Positions 9,613 to 19,068 of a stretch of 64,000 bases of DNA are shown one piece after another (within the stretch, counting starts at the first letter, position 1; every line of letters begins with the position of its first letter). Both the position numbers and the translations under genes were made by a program. The DNA is taken from the NCBI RefSeq assembly GCF_913061305.1, contig NZ_CAJXST010000010.1, positions 27,444-91,443 on the forward strand, read 5' to 3'. This DNA is from an uncultured Porticoccus sp. Lineage in GTDB: Bacteria; Pseudomonadota; Gammaproteobacteria; Pseudomonadales; Porticoccaceae. The notes under the pieces are model-generated. The model was given only the letters and a program-made list of their open reading frames with translations. It did no database searches and was not told where the DNA came from.

Positions 9613-12516
9613 ATGTTGAAAAGCCCCGAAGAACTACCGTCAGTCCTGCAGGAGCAATGGGTGCTGCGCAGGAATTACTTTACGGGACGGGCCACCGCTG
9701 GGCAGCAAGAATGGCTGGCCTCGTTACTCGAGGGCGGGACAATGGTACGACAGCTGCCACTGGTCTGGGCCTGCAGTGAATACGTTGCCGCCACCTGTGC
9801 CGGCCAGCCGACCCTGTTCCAGCAGTTGGTGGAATCCGGCGATCTCGAGGCCAGCTATTCCGATACCGCGCTAAAAGAGCACCTCGCCCTGTGGCTCGGG
9901 GATGTCGCCGGTGAAGCTGAGCTTCTCAAGGTGTTGCGCCAGTTCCGAACGCGGGAAATGGTGCGCATTATCTGGCGGGATCTCTCCCGATCAGCTGAGC
10001 TGGAGGAGACCACCGCGGATATGTCCCGGCTGGCCGAAGCCTGCCTGCAGGGTGCGCTGGATTTTCTGTATCCCCTGGCGTGCGCCGAATGGGGCACTCC
10101 GGTTGATGCAGGCGGTGAGCCCCAGCAGCTGGTGATTCTGGGTATGGGCAAGCTGGGGGCCTGCGAGCTGAACGTGTCTTCCGACATCGATCTGATTTTT
10201 GCTTACCCCGAAGCCGGCGAGACCCGCGGTGGCCGCCGCAGTCTGAGCAATCAGGAGTTTTTTATTCGTCTCGGCCAGTGGCTGGTCAAGGCGCTCGATA
10301 CCCCCACCGCCGACGGCTTTGTTTTCCGTGTGGATATGCGTTTACGGCCCTACGGCCAGAGTGGCGCGCTGGTGCTCAATTTCGATGCCATGGAAGAGTA
10401 CTACCAGACCCAGGGGCGGGACTGGGAGCGCTACGCCATGATCAAGGCGCGGGTGGTGGCCGGTGATCGGGCGGCGGGCAGTCGGCTGATGGCGATGTTG
10501 CGACCCTTTACTTACCGCAAGTACCTCGATTTCAGTGCCTTTGAATCCCTGCGGGGGATGAAGGCGATGATCAACAGGGAGGTGCAGCGAAAGGGCTTGG
10601 TGAGTGATGTCAAGCGCGGTGCGGGTGGTATACGCGAGGTTGAATTTGTCGCCCAGGCCTTCCAGATTATTCGCGGGGGCCGCGACCGGCGGTTCCAGAC
10701 GCCACCGCTGAAAGAGGTGCTGGAGCTGTTGGGGCAGGAGGGATTGCTGCCGCTCGAAGATACCGAAAGACTCTACCGGGGTTACCGGTTTCTGCGCAAT
10801 GTGGAGCATGTGCTGCAGGGGTGGCAGGACAAGCAGACCCAGTCATTACCGGCTGATGAGCTCGGCCAATGCCGGGTCGCTTATCTGATGGGCTGCGCAG
10901 GCTGGGATCAGTTTCTGGAACAGCTGGACCAATACCGCCAGTTTATTCACCAGCTGTTTGAAGACGTGGTTGCCGAACAGCATCAGGGTGATGGGGGTGA
11001 GAATGTGCCTGAGGAACACCCGTTGGCGGAGCAGGTTTGGCAGGCTGTCGATGGCGATGAGTTAATGCCCGAAGAGCTCGGGACCATGGGTTACGATCTG
11101 CCGGAAAAGGCGGCGGAGATGATCAACACGGTGCGCGGCAGTCGGTCGGTGCAATCCATGGCCAATGACACCCGCAGTCGGCTGGACAGGTTGATGCCCC
11201 AACTGATCAGCATTTGCGGACAATGGGATAATGCCACCGAAACCCTTGGGCGGGTGCTCAAACTGGTAGAAGCCGTTGCTCGCCGCAGCGCCTATCTGTT
11301 GCTGTTGAAGGAAAACCCGGCGGCGTTGCAAAGCACCGTCAAGCTCTTTTCCGGCAGTTCGTGGGTGGCAGACCAGCTGGTCCGCTATCCGGCACTTCTC
11401 GATGAGTTGCTGGACAGCCGAACACTTTTTTCGCTGCCGGAAAAATCAACCCTTGAGGACGAGTTGCACCAGCAATTGCTCCGGGTGCCCACCGATGACC
11501 TGGAATCCCAGATGGAAGTGCTGCGCTATTTTCAGCAGTCACACAGCCTGCGGGTGGCCGCCTGTGAGCTGGAAGAAATATTGCCCTTGATGAAAGTGAG
11601 CGATTATCTGACCTGGCTGGCGGAGGCGATCCTGAGCCATGTGCTGCAATTGGCCTGGAGCCAGCTGGTGGAGCGGCATGGTTACCCGAAAACGGCAGAG
11701 GGGGAAACAGCGGGATTTTTGATTGTCGGTTACGGCAAGCTCGGCGGCATTGAGCTGGGGCACGGCTCCGATCTCGATCTGGTATTCCTCCACGACGCCG
11801 ATGCGGCCGCTGCCACGGATGGCGTACACCCGCTGGACAGCGCGACTTTTTTTGCCCGGTTGGGGCAGCGTATTGTGCATATTCTCACCGCCAAAACGTC
11901 CTCCGGTGACCTCTATGAAGTGGATATGCGGCTGAGGCCGTCCGGTAGCTCCGGCATGCTGGTCTCTTCCCTGGCAGCATTTGAAAAGTACCAGTTGGGC
12001 GAAGCCTGGACCTGGGAGCACCAGGCGCTGGTGCGCGCCAGGCCGGTAGCCGGGTCCGAAAAGCTGGTCCGGGCTTTTGCCGAGATTCGTCACCGAGTGC
12101 TGGTGCTGCCGCGGCAAAGAGACAAGCTGATAGCCGATGTGCTCGAGATGCGCGGCAGAATGAAGAAACACCTCGCCAGTGGTAAAGCGGATCAGGACCG
12201 GGTATTCCACCTGAAGCAGGACCCGGGAGGTATCGTCGACATCGAATTTATGGTTCAATTTGCGGTCTTGGCCTGGTCCCATGAAATTCCCGATTTGACT
12301 CGCTGGAGCGATAACATCCGTATCCTTGAATGCCTTGAGGAAAGTGATGTCCTGTCAGTTGAGGAGGTGGACATTTTGACCAGCGCCTACAAAAATTACC
12401 GATCTGCCGGCCATCGACTTCAGCTGCAACAGGCGGAGCTTGTCGTCAGTGCGACAGAGTTTGCGGCGCAACGGCAACAGGTGGTGGCACTCTGGCATCG
12501 GTTGCTCGGAGAATAA
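9613..12516 (+). CDS. glnE: bifunctional glutamine synthetase adenylyltransferase/deadenylase
   Basis: Controls glutamine synthetase by adding and removing AMP. 967 aa, against 946 in E. coli. Two nucleotidyltransferase domains are visible: the first with MGKLGACELNVSSDIDLIF near residue 176 (deadenylation half) and the second with YGKLGGIELGHGSDLDLVF near residue 706 (adenylylation half), each followed by a GlnD-PII-uridylyltransferase-like helical region (GAGGIREVEFVAQ; DPGGIVDIEFMVQ). It precedes ilvE and the LPS core genes in the same order as in Pseudomonas. A link to nitrogen control matches the NtrC-type promoter of amt at the other end of the window. Confidence 0.97.
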   Translation: MLKSPEELPSVLQEQWVLRRNYFTGRATAGQQEWLASLLEGGTMVRQLPLVWACSEYVAATCAGQPTLFQQLVESGDLEASYSDTALKEHLALWLGDVAGEAELLKVLRQFRTREMVRIIWRDLSRSAELEETTADMSRLAEACLQGALDFLYPLACAEWGTPVDAGGEPQQLVILGMGKLGACELNVSSDIDLIFAYPEAGETRGGRRSLSNQEFFIRLGQWLVKALDTPTADGFVFRVDMRLRPYGQSGALVLNFDAMEEYYQTQGRDWERYAMIKARVVAGDRAAGSRLMAMLRPFTYRKYLDFSAFESLRGMKAMINREVQRKGLVSDVKRGAGGIREVEFVAQAFQIIRGGRDRRFQTPPLKEVLELLGQEGLLPLEDTERLYRGYRFLRNVEHVLQGWQDKQTQSLPADELGQCRVAYLMGCAGWDQFLEQLDQYRQFIHQLFEDVVAEQHQGDGGENVPEEHPLAEQVWQAVDGDELMPEELGTMGYDLPEKAAEMINTVRGSRSVQSMANDTRSRLDRLMPQLISICGQWDNATETLGRVLKLVEAVARRSAYLLLLKENPAALQSTVKLFSGSSWVADQLVRYPALLDELLDSRTLFSLPEKSTLEDELHQQLLRVPTDDLESQMEVLRYFQQSHSLRVAACELEEILPLMKVSDYLTWLAEAILSHVLQLAWSQLVERHGYPKTAEGETAGFLIVGYGKLGGIELGHGSDLDLVFLHDADAAAATDGVHPLDSATFFARLGQRIVHILTAKTSSGDLYEVDMRLRPSGSSGMLVSSLAAFEKYQLGEAWTWEHQALVRARPVAGSEKLVRAFAEIRHRVLVLPRQRDKLIADVLEMRGRMKKHLASGKADQDRVFHLKQDPGGIVDIEFMVQFAVLAWSHEIPDLTRWSDNIRILECLEESDVLSVEEVDILTSAYKNYRSAGHRLQLQQAELVVSATEFAAQRQQVVALWHRLLGE

Positions 12517-12569
12517 TAAACCTCTGACCGGCGGTTCTTTCGGTCAGTCTAAATTTTTAGGAGACACCC

Positions 12570-13499
12570 ATGTCATTTGCTGATCGCGATGGCTATATCT
12601 GGTTTGATGGTGAGATGGTGCCCTGGCGTGAAGCCAAGGTTCACGTACTGACCCACACGTTACATTATGGCATGGGCGTCTTCGAGGGGGTGCGCGCCTA
12701 CCAGACGCCGGATCGCGGCGCGGCTATTTTCAGGCTCAAGGATCACACGGACCGACTGTTCAATTCCGCCAAGATCATGGGCATGAAGATGCCCTTCAAC
12801 AGGGATCAACTGAATGCAGCGCAGAAACAGGTGGTGCTGGAGAACGATCTGCACGAAGCCTACCTGAGGCCGATGGCCTTTCTCGGCTCCGAAGGCATGG
12901 GGTTGCGGGCTGATTCCCTGCAGACCCACGTGATTGTCGCTGCCTGGACCTGGCCTTCCTACATGAGTCCGGAATCCCTGGAAAAGGGTATCCGCATTCG
13001 CACGTCGTCCTTCACCCGCCACCATGTCAACATTGCCATGACCAAGGCCAAGGCCAACGGCAACTACATCAATTCCATGCTGGCCCTGCGGGAAGCGCTG
13101 GATTGTGGTTGTGAAGAGGCTTTGTTGCTGGACCCGGAAGGGTATGTCGCCGAGGGCAGTGGTGAGAACGTCTTCATTGTTCGCGACAATGTGCTCTATA
13201 CACCGGAACTGACCTCCTGCCTCGACGGTATTACCCGAAAAACAGTCATGCAGCTGGCCGGGGAAGCCGGCTACCGGGTAGTGGAAAAGCGGATCACTCG
13301 CGACGAGGTTTATATTGCCGATGAAGCATTTTTCACAGGCACTGCGGCCGAGGTGCTGCCCATCCGCGAGCTGGATGGCCGCACCATTGGTGAAGGCGCA
13401 CGGGGTCCCATCACCGGGCAGCTGCAGTCACAGTACTTTGATCTGGTGCGCGGCCTTCGCGGCGAGCATCAGGAGTGGCTTGCGCCGGTGGGGCAGTAA
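12570..13499 (+). CDS. ilvE: branched-chain amino acid aminotransferase
   Basis: Class IV PLP aminotransferase making valine, leucine and isoleucine. 309 aa (E. coli 309). The PLP lysine is in KAKANGNYINS (Lys-161), with YVAEGSGENVF and TEELTS-type LDGITRKTVMQLA motifs after it. Clear Shine-Dalgarno TTTAGGAGACACCC precedes the ATG. It sits 53 bases after glnE, a gap that holds a 7-bp hairpin without a clean T-tract, and 23 bases before waaF. Confidence 0.96.
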   Translation: MSFADRDGYIWFDGEMVPWREAKVHVLTHTLHYGMGVFEGVRAYQTPDRGAAIFRLKDHTDRLFNSAKIMGMKMPFNRDQLNAAQKQVVLENDLHEAYLRPMAFLGSEGMGLRADSLQTHVIVAAWTWPSYMSPESLEKGIRIRTSSFTRHHVNIAMTKAKANGNYINSMLALREALDCGCEEALLLDPEGYVAEGSGENVFIVRDNVLYTPELTSCLDGITRKTVMQLAGEAGYRVVEKRITRDEVYIADEAFFTGTAAEVLPIRELDGRTIGEGARGPITGQLQSQYFDLVRGLRGEHQEWLAPVGQ

Positions 13500-13522
13500 G
13501 CCCGGATCCGCCGGGACATTGC

Positions 13523-14560
13523 ATGGCATCGGGTAAAAAAATTCTCATCATCGGTCCCTCGTGGATAGGGGACATGGTGATGGCGCAGTCTCTGTTTATT
13601 CTTCTCAAACAGCAGTTTCCGGACGCTCGGATTCATGTGTTGGCTCCGGCCTGGAGTCGGCCATTGCTGGCGCGTATGCCCGAGGTCGAACGGGCGATTG
13701 ATATGCCCGTTGGGCACGGCAGCCTGATGTGGTCGGTGCGCCGCCAGATTGCCCGGGAGTTGCGCGCCGAAGGTTACAGTCAGGCCATTGTGTTGCCGAA
13801 TTCTCTCAAGTCTGCGCTGATTCCCTGGCTAGCCCGGATCCCTCTCCGGACTGGCTGGAAAGGGGAAATGCGCTATCTGCTGTTGAACGATCTCCGCCAT
13901 CTGGACAAGCAGCAGTACCCCCTGATGGTGCAGCGTTTTGATGCCCTGGCGTTGCCGGAGGCCGCCGCGCTGCCAACCTCGTTGCCGGCTCCCGACCTGC
14001 ATGCGAAAACAGACCGGGTTCCGGCACTGCGCCAGCAGTTTGACCTTCAGGCCAATCAAAACATTCTGGCACTCTGTCCCGGAGCCGAGTTCGGCCCGGC
14101 CAAGCGCTGGCCGGAGCAGCATTACACGACCGTGGCTGGCCACCAGATTGCCAGGGGCTGGCAGGTCTGGTTGCTGGGCTCGGAAAAAGACCGCCCGGTG
14201 GCGCAGGCCATTATCGACGGTTTGCCTGAGCAGCAGCGAAGCCAATGCCATAACCTGGCGGGCAAAACCAGCCTGGATGAGGCGATCGACCTGATGTCGG
14301 TCGTCGATGCCGTGGTGAGCAATGATTCCGGGTTGATGCATATAGCCGCTGCCCTGAACCGTCCGCTGGTGGTGGTTTATGGTTCCACCTCGCCCGCCTT
14401 TACGCCGCCGCTCAATGATGAGGTGGCGATTTTGTCAATTCCCGTGGATTGTGGGCCGTGCTTCAAGCGCGAATGCCCGCTGGGACACCTCAAGTGTCTC
14501 AGGGAGTTATACCCGGAACGGGTGACGGCGGCTCTCGATCGACTGGTGTCTGCACCATGA
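13523..14560 (+). CDS. waaF: ADP-heptose:LPS heptosyltransferase II
   Basis: Adds the second L-glycero-D-manno-heptose to the LPS inner core. 345 aa, GT9 family, E. coli 348. It starts MASGKKILIIGPSWIGDMVM, and has the GT9 C-terminal site NDSGLMHIAAALNRPLVVVY followed by GSTSP and paired Cys in CGPCFKRECPLGHLKCL. The 16-codon upstream extension to 13475 overlaps ilvE and is not family-like. The stop overlaps the start of waaC in ATGA, so the two are translationally coupled. Confidence 0.96.
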   Translation: MASGKKILIIGPSWIGDMVMAQSLFILLKQQFPDARIHVLAPAWSRPLLARMPEVERAIDMPVGHGSLMWSVRRQIARELRAEGYSQAIVLPNSLKSALIPWLARIPLRTGWKGEMRYLLLNDLRHLDKQQYPLMVQRFDALALPEAAALPTSLPAPDLHAKTDRVPALRQQFDLQANQNILALCPGAEFGPAKRWPEQHYTTVAGHQIARGWQVWLLGSEKDRPVAQAIIDGLPEQQRSQCHNLAGKTSLDEAIDLMSVVDAVVSNDSGLMHIAAALNRPLVVVYGSTSPAFTPPLNDEVAILSIPVDCGPCFKRECPLGHLKCLRELYPERVTAALDRLVSAP

Positions 14561-15621
14561 CGTCGATACTGCTGATTAAAACCTCGTCCCTGGGTGATGT
14601 GATCCACAGTTTGCCGGCGCTCACCGATGCAGCCGCCGCCATCCCCGGCATCCGTTTTGACTGGGTGGTGGAGGAGTCCTTTGTGGAGGTTCCGGCCTGG
14701 CATCCGGCGGTTGATCGGGTGATTCCGGTTGCCCTGCGGCGCTGGCGAAAACACCCGTTGCAGGCCCGGCGTAGTGGTGAGTGGGCCGAGTTCAAAAGCC
14801 GTATTGCCGAGCGCCCCTACGACGCGGTGATCGACGCCCAGGGGCTGTTGAAGAGCGCGTGGCTGACCCGTTATGCAAAAGGCCGAAGATTTGGTCTGGA
14901 CCGGCAGTCGGCGAGGGAATCGCTGGCGGCACTGTTTTACCACCAGCCCATTGCCGTACCGAGAGGCCAGCACGCGGTCGAGCGGGTGCGGCAGTTATTT
15001 TCGGCGGCGCTGGGTTATGCTTTGCCGACGGGCCTCGGTGACTACGGTCTGAATCGTCAGGCCCTGGCCGGGCTCTCCTCGGATCGGCCCCAGGTGCTGT
15101 TTTTTCATGGCACCACCTGGTCGAGTAAGCACTGGCCCGAGTTGTATTGGCGTGAGCTGGCTGAAAAGCTGGTCGAGCGTGAAATCGGGGTTCAGCTGCC
15201 CTGGGGCAACGCCGAGGAAAAGGCTCGGGCAGAACGGATTGCCGAGGGCCTCCAGCGAGTGCAGGTGCTGCCCTCATTATCCCTGGCCGACATGGCCGGC
15301 GTAGTGGCGGGAGCGCAGGCCTGCGTCGCCGTTGATACAGGTTTGGGGCACCTCGCCGCAGCGCTTGATGTGCCCTGTCTGTCGCTGTTTGGCCCCACCG
15401 ATGCGGGGCTTACCGGCGCTTATGGTCCCTCGCAAGTCCATCTTGCCAGCGACTTTCCCTGCGCGCCCTGTTTGCAGAAAACCTGCCAATACCGTCCCAC
15501 CGCCGAGGAGGCTCGACAATTCGACCTGCAGCGCGAACAACCGCTATGCTTTACCCGTGTTGCCCCCGACAATGTATTTGAGCGCCTGCAGAAGCTGCTG
15601 GCGGACCATGGAGCGATTTGA
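14557..15621 (+). CDS. waaC: ADP-heptose:Kdo heptosyltransferase I
   Basis: Adds the first heptose to Kdo. 354 aa (Pseudomonas WaaC is of similar length, E. coli 319). GT9 family: MTSILLIKTSSLGDVIHSLP at the N-terminus and VDTGLGHLAAALDVPCLSLF with GPTDAGLTGAYG in the C-terminal nucleotide-sugar site. The start is the ATG in the ATGA overlap with waaF; the longer frame from 14449 lies entirely inside waaF and is discarded. It ends in TGATG, coupled to the next gene. Confidence 0.96.
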   Translation: MTSILLIKTSSLGDVIHSLPALTDAAAAIPGIRFDWVVEESFVEVPAWHPAVDRVIPVALRRWRKHPLQARRSGEWAEFKSRIAERPYDAVIDAQGLLKSAWLTRYAKGRRFGLDRQSARESLAALFYHQPIAVPRGQHAVERVRQLFSAALGYALPTGLGDYGLNRQALAGLSSDRPQVLFFHGTTWSSKHWPELYWRELAEKLVEREIGVQLPWGNAEEKARAERIAEGLQRVQVLPSLSLADMAGVVAGAQACVAVDTGLGHLAAALDVPCLSLFGPTDAGLTGAYGPSQVHLASDFPCAPCLQKTCQYRPTAEEARQFDLQREQPLCFTRVAPDNVFERLQKLLADHGAI

Positions 15622-16754
15622 TGCAACTGGCGTTTTTACTCTACAAGTATTTTCCGTTTGGCGGTTTGCAGCGGGACCTGGTCAGGATTGCACAAACCTG
15701 TCAGCAGCGCGGACACCGCATCAGGGTTTATACGCTGAGTTGGCAGGGGGATATGCCGGAGGGGTTTGAAGTGGTAACAGTGCCGGTGCGGGCCTGGCTC
15801 AATCATCGCCGCTATAAAAAGTTTACCCGCTGGGTTGAGGCCGACATGCGCAGGCGACCGGTCGATCGGGTGGTCGGCTTCAACAAGATGCCCGGCCTCG
15901 ATGTCTATTACGCAGCGGACCCCTGTTTCGAGGACAAATCCCGCCGACTGCGAAAGCCGTGGTATCGCTACAGCCCGCGCTACCGGCATTTTTCTGCCTA
16001 TGAAAGAGCGGTTTTCTCCCCCGCGGCAAAAACCGAATTGTTGATGATCTCTGCCACCCAGCAGGCCCTGTTCAAACAGTATTACGCCACGCCCGAGCAC
16101 CGTTTCCATCTGTTGCCGCCGGGTATTTCTCCCGACCGCCGCGCCCCGGCCAATGCTGCCGAGTTGCGGGTTGCCGCCCGCCAGAAGCTGGGTGCAGAAT
16201 TCGCCCTGCCAGCCGATGGCCTGTTGCTGGTTCAGATAGGGTCAGACTTTGAGCGCAAAGGACTCGATCGCAGTATTCAGGCCCTGGCGGCGCTGCCCGA
16301 AGCGCTGCGCGCCCGAACCCGGTTGGTGGCGCTGGGTTCTGACGATCCTGCGAAAATGCAGGGTCTGGCGGATCAGTTGGGCGTCGGGACGCAGGTCTTT
16401 ATGCCCGGCGGCCGGTCCGATGTCCCGGATTTTCTATTGGCGGCAGACCTGCTGCTGCATCCGGCCCGCCACGAAAACACCGGTACCGTACTGCTGGAAG
16501 CTTTAGTGGCCGGCCTGCCTCTGCTGGTGACCGAAGCTTGTGGTTATGCCCATTATGTACTCGATGCGGACTGTGGTCGTGTGGCTACTCAGCCGTTCGA
16601 CCAGTCGACCTTCAACCGTCTGCTTGCGGAGATGCTGGCCAGTGACCGGGATCGCGCACGCTGGCACGACAATGCCCTGCGGTTTGCCGACGAGACCGAT
16701 TTATACAGCATGCCCGAGCGCGCGGCTGACATTATTCTGGGGAGCACAGCTTGA
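15621..16754 (+). CDS. waaG: LPS core glycosyltransferase WaaG
   Basis: GT4 glycosyltransferase, 377 aa (E. coli WaaG 374), that adds the first outer-core hexose onto heptose II. N-terminal MQLAFLLYKYFPFGGLQRD is the family signature, the acceptor domain has VVGFNKMPGLDVYYAADPC, and the donor domain has VQIGSDFERKGLDRSI and HPARHENTGTVLLEALVAGL carrying the E-x7-E motif. The start ATG overlaps the waaC stop by one base (TGATG); the ORF can be extended one TTG codon upstream. It ends overlapping waaP by four bases. Confidence 0.95.
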   Translation: MQLAFLLYKYFPFGGLQRDLVRIAQTCQQRGHRIRVYTLSWQGDMPEGFEVVTVPVRAWLNHRRYKKFTRWVEADMRRRPVDRVVGFNKMPGLDVYYAADPCFEDKSRRLRKPWYRYSPRYRHFSAYERAVFSPAAKTELLMISATQQALFKQYYATPEHRFHLLPPGISPDRRAPANAAELRVAARQKLGAEFALPADGLLLVQIGSDFERKGLDRSIQALAALPEALRARTRLVALGSDDPAKMQGLADQLGVGTQVFMPGGRSDVPDFLLAADLLLHPARHENTGTVLLEALVAGLPLLVTEACGYAHYVLDADCGRVATQPFDQSTFNRLLAEMLASDRDRARWHDNALRFADETDLYSMPERAADIILGSTA

Positions 16755-17566
16755 AGTTGTTTCTGGCCGAGCCCTTCGCGTCGCGATGGCGGGACAGCGA
16801 TCCGTTTGAGGCGGCGTTTTCCCTGACTGGTGAACTGTTCCGGGATATGGGTGACCGCCGCACAACCCGTTTTGAATGTGAAGGTGGCGCGTACTTCGTG
16901 AAAACCCATGCCGGTATCGGTATCGGGGAGTTGCTCAAAAACCTGCTCTATCTGCGCGCCCCGGTGTTGGGCGCCGAAAATGAATACCGGGCCATCTCCC
17001 GTCTGGCAGAGTTGGGGGTGGAGACCATGACGGCAGTGGCGTTCGGTCGACGCGGCTGGAATCCGGCCAACGAGAAATCCTTCCTGATAACCCGTGCGCT
17101 GGAGCCCACATTGCCCCTGGACGAATACTGTAATCCCCAGGTGCTGGCCTCAATGGGCGTGAGTGAACGCCGCGCCTTGGTGCGACGGCTGGCGCGCATT
17201 TCCAGAACCCTGCATGACAACGGCATCAATCACCGGGATTACTATCTGTGTCACTTTCTGCTCGATACCTCCTCTGCAATGGAGGCGGTTGCGGTGTCGA
17301 AGCGGCCGCTTTATCTGATTGATCTGCACCGGGTGCAGATCCGCCACCGTACCCCCCGCCGCTGGCGACACAAGGATCTGGCGGCACTCTTTTATTCGGC
17401 GCGCCGGGTGGGTTTCGACGAACGGGATGTGGCGTGTTTTCTGGTGGAGTACAAACAGCAGCCCCTGCGAAGGGCCCGCGACGAAAACCGTCGACTTTGG
17501 CATGCTGTGCGCGAGGACGCGGATAAGTTGCACCGTAAGGGCATCAGAAAGGGGTATCACACCTGA
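16751..17566 (+). CDS. waaP: LPS core heptose I kinase
   Basis: Eukaryotic-like kinase phosphorylating O4 of heptose I; this activity is essential in Pseudomonas. 271 aa, with kinase landmarks Lys-51 in AYFVKTHAGIGIGE, catalytic Asp-163 in NHRDYYLCHFLL and metal Asp-191 in LIDLHR. The start is TTG at 16751 within a TTGA overlap with waaG; no ATG or GTG is in a sensible place and MKLFLAEPF matches known WaaP N-termini. First of a run of kinase-fold genes. Confidence 0.94.
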   Translation: MKLFLAEPFASRWRDSDPFEAAFSLTGELFRDMGDRRTTRFECEGGAYFVKTHAGIGIGELLKNLLYLRAPVLGAENEYRAISRLAELGVETMTAVAFGRRGWNPANEKSFLITRALEPTLPLDEYCNPQVLASMGVSERRALVRRLARISRTLHDNGINHRDYYLCHFLLDTSSAMEAVAVSKRPLYLIDLHRVQIRHRTPRRWRHKDLAALFYSARRVGFDERDVACFLVEYKQQPLRRARDENRRLWHAVREDADKLHRKGIRKGYHT

Positions 17567-18297
17567 TGTCATGCTGGTTTGTCGACAGGGCGATCCTCAG
17601 TGAGACCGCTGCCGAGCGATTCTCCTCTCTGGACAGTGTCTTCGCCGTTACCGGCCGGCGGGTTACCCGTTGCCCCATCAGTGAGTTGATCCTGACGGAA
17701 ATCGACGGAAAATCCTATTATGTGAAACGCTATTCGCGGCGGGGCAAAGCCGTCAGGCGCTGGCTGGGGCGAAGCCGCGTCAGGGCCGAATGGGAAAACC
17801 TGCTGTTGTTTCACGAGCTGGGCCTCAGGGTGCCGCCCATCGCGGCCTATGGTGAATCCGGCGCCAGGGGCGTATTGATAACCGAGGAAGTGCCCGGTGC
17901 CATCGACCTGCATTCTCTGGTCAGGCAGCGGCCCGAGTTGTTGCGAGATCGCACCTGGCTGGATCAGGTTGTGGTTCAGGTGGCTGAGGTGGCCAAACGG
18001 CTCCATGCCAACAGCTTTGCCCACAACGATTTGAAGTGGCGCAATATTCTGGTGGCCGGGGAGGTGACGCCAGAAGTGTATCTGATCGATTGTCCGATGG
18101 GGCAGACGTGGAGGGGCCCGCTTTTGGCCTACAAGAAGATTAAGGATATCGCCTGTCTCGATAAAGTGGCCAAATACTGTCTCAGCCGAACTGTGCGATT
18201 GCGCTTTTACCTTCACTATGTCGGCAGGGATCGACTCACTGCGGCTGACAAGACATTTATCCGCAAGGTGCTGGCGTTTTTTGCGGGGCGGGAATAG
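17566..18297 (+). CDS. LPS core kinase, second member (WapP-like)
   Basis: 243-aa kinase-fold protein of the RIO/WaaP type, corresponding in position to the gene after waaP in Pseudomonas (PA5008, called wapP in my recollection). All expected active-site residues are present: Lys-54 in SYYVKRYSRRGK, Asp-155 and Asn-160 in AHNDLKWRNIL, and Asp-175 in LIDCPMG. It probably phosphorylates a core heptose (inference from family and place). ATG overlaps the waaP stop in TGATG. Confidence 0.87.
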   Translation: MSCWFVDRAILSETAAERFSSLDSVFAVTGRRVTRCPISELILTEIDGKSYYVKRYSRRGKAVRRWLGRSRVRAEWENLLLFHELGLRVPPIAAYGESGARGVLITEEVPGAIDLHSLVRQRPELLRDRTWLDQVVVQVAEVAKRLHANSFAHNDLKWRNILVAGEVTPEVYLIDCPMGQTWRGPLLAYKKIKDIACLDKVAKYCLSRTVRLRFYLHYVGRDRLTAADKTFIRKVLAFFAGRE

Positions 18298-19068
18298 ATG
18301 AAAGCGCAGTTTTTTCAGCTTGAACCAACGTTTGTCGCGCTTTTTGAATCGCTGAATCTGGACCATTTTTCCGCCTGGTGGAATGTCGCCATTGAGCGGG
18401 TGGACGAACCTAACCTGACCCGCGGTGGTCGAAGCGAAGTGGGTCAGTTGTCGGTTCCCGTGAACGGTCAACGGCAAACTTTCTATCTCAAGCGTCAGGC
18501 CAACTATAACTGCCGCACTCCCGGTAGCCCGATACGGGGCATTCCGGTTGCATTGCGGGAGTGGCAGAAAATAAGCTGGTTAAAAAAGCAGGGGGTCCAG
18601 ACACTAGAGGTTGTCTGCGTCGGGCGGGAAAGTCTCAGAGAGGACCGGGCGATTCTGGCCACTGCCGCGCTAGAACAGTTCTCGCCTTTCGATGTATGGC
18701 TCGCCCGGCCAATGCCGGATCGTGATCGCGCCAACGGGCTTTGCGCATTGGGGCAGCTGATCGGCCGACTGCACTCCGCCGGGGTGAAACATGGCTGTCT
18801 TTACGCCAAGCATATTTATTTCTCGGATAATGATCCCACCGAATTGCGCCTGATTGATCTGGAAAAATGCAAGCGGATCTTCAGTCGCTGGGCCGGCCTG
18901 CGGGACCTGGACACGCTGCTGCGCCACAGCCCGTCTCTGACCCGGGATGAACGCCGATTGCTCTATACGGCGTACAACGAGGCGAGCCCTTATCCCTGGT
19001 CCCTGGCTTCGCTGGAGCAGGCCGTGATGCGAAGAATGTACGCTAAGGGGGCGGCTCGGGATGAATGA
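18298..19068 (+). CDS. InaA-family kinase-fold protein of the LPS core locus
   Basis: 256 aa, begins immediately after the previous stop. It has the kinase-fold Lys-65 in TFYLKRQANYN and the LIDLEKCKR metal-binding segment (Asp-187), but where a kinase has HxD it carries KHGCLYAKHIYF, so the catalytic Asp is replaced by Cys-167. I recall the HGCxYxKH form as typical of the InaA family, so this is probably a family trait and not damage. It may be a scaffold, a divergent kinase or a pseudokinase. It overlaps the next gene by 8 bases. Confidence 0.82.
   Translation: MKAQFFQLEPTFVALFESLNLDHFSAWWNVAIERVDEPNLTRGGRSEVGQLSVPVNGQRQTFYLKRQANYNCRTPGSPIRGIPVALREWQKISWLKKQGVQTLEVVCVGRESLREDRAILATAALEQFSPFDVWLARPMPDRDRANGLCALGQLIGRLHSAGVKHGCLYAKHIYFSDNDPTELRLIDLEKCKRIFSRWAGLRDLDTLLRHSPSLTRDERRLLYTAYNEASPYPWSLASLEQAVMRRMYAKGAARDE

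Noticed and set aside
11539..12282. 247-aa minus-strand frame inside glnE
   Set aside because: Antisense to conserved nucleotidyltransferase sequence; typical for GC-rich coding DNA.
12524..12547. 7-bp hairpin between glnE and ilvE
   Set aside because: Followed by an interrupted T run and a well-placed ribosome site; not convincing as a terminator.
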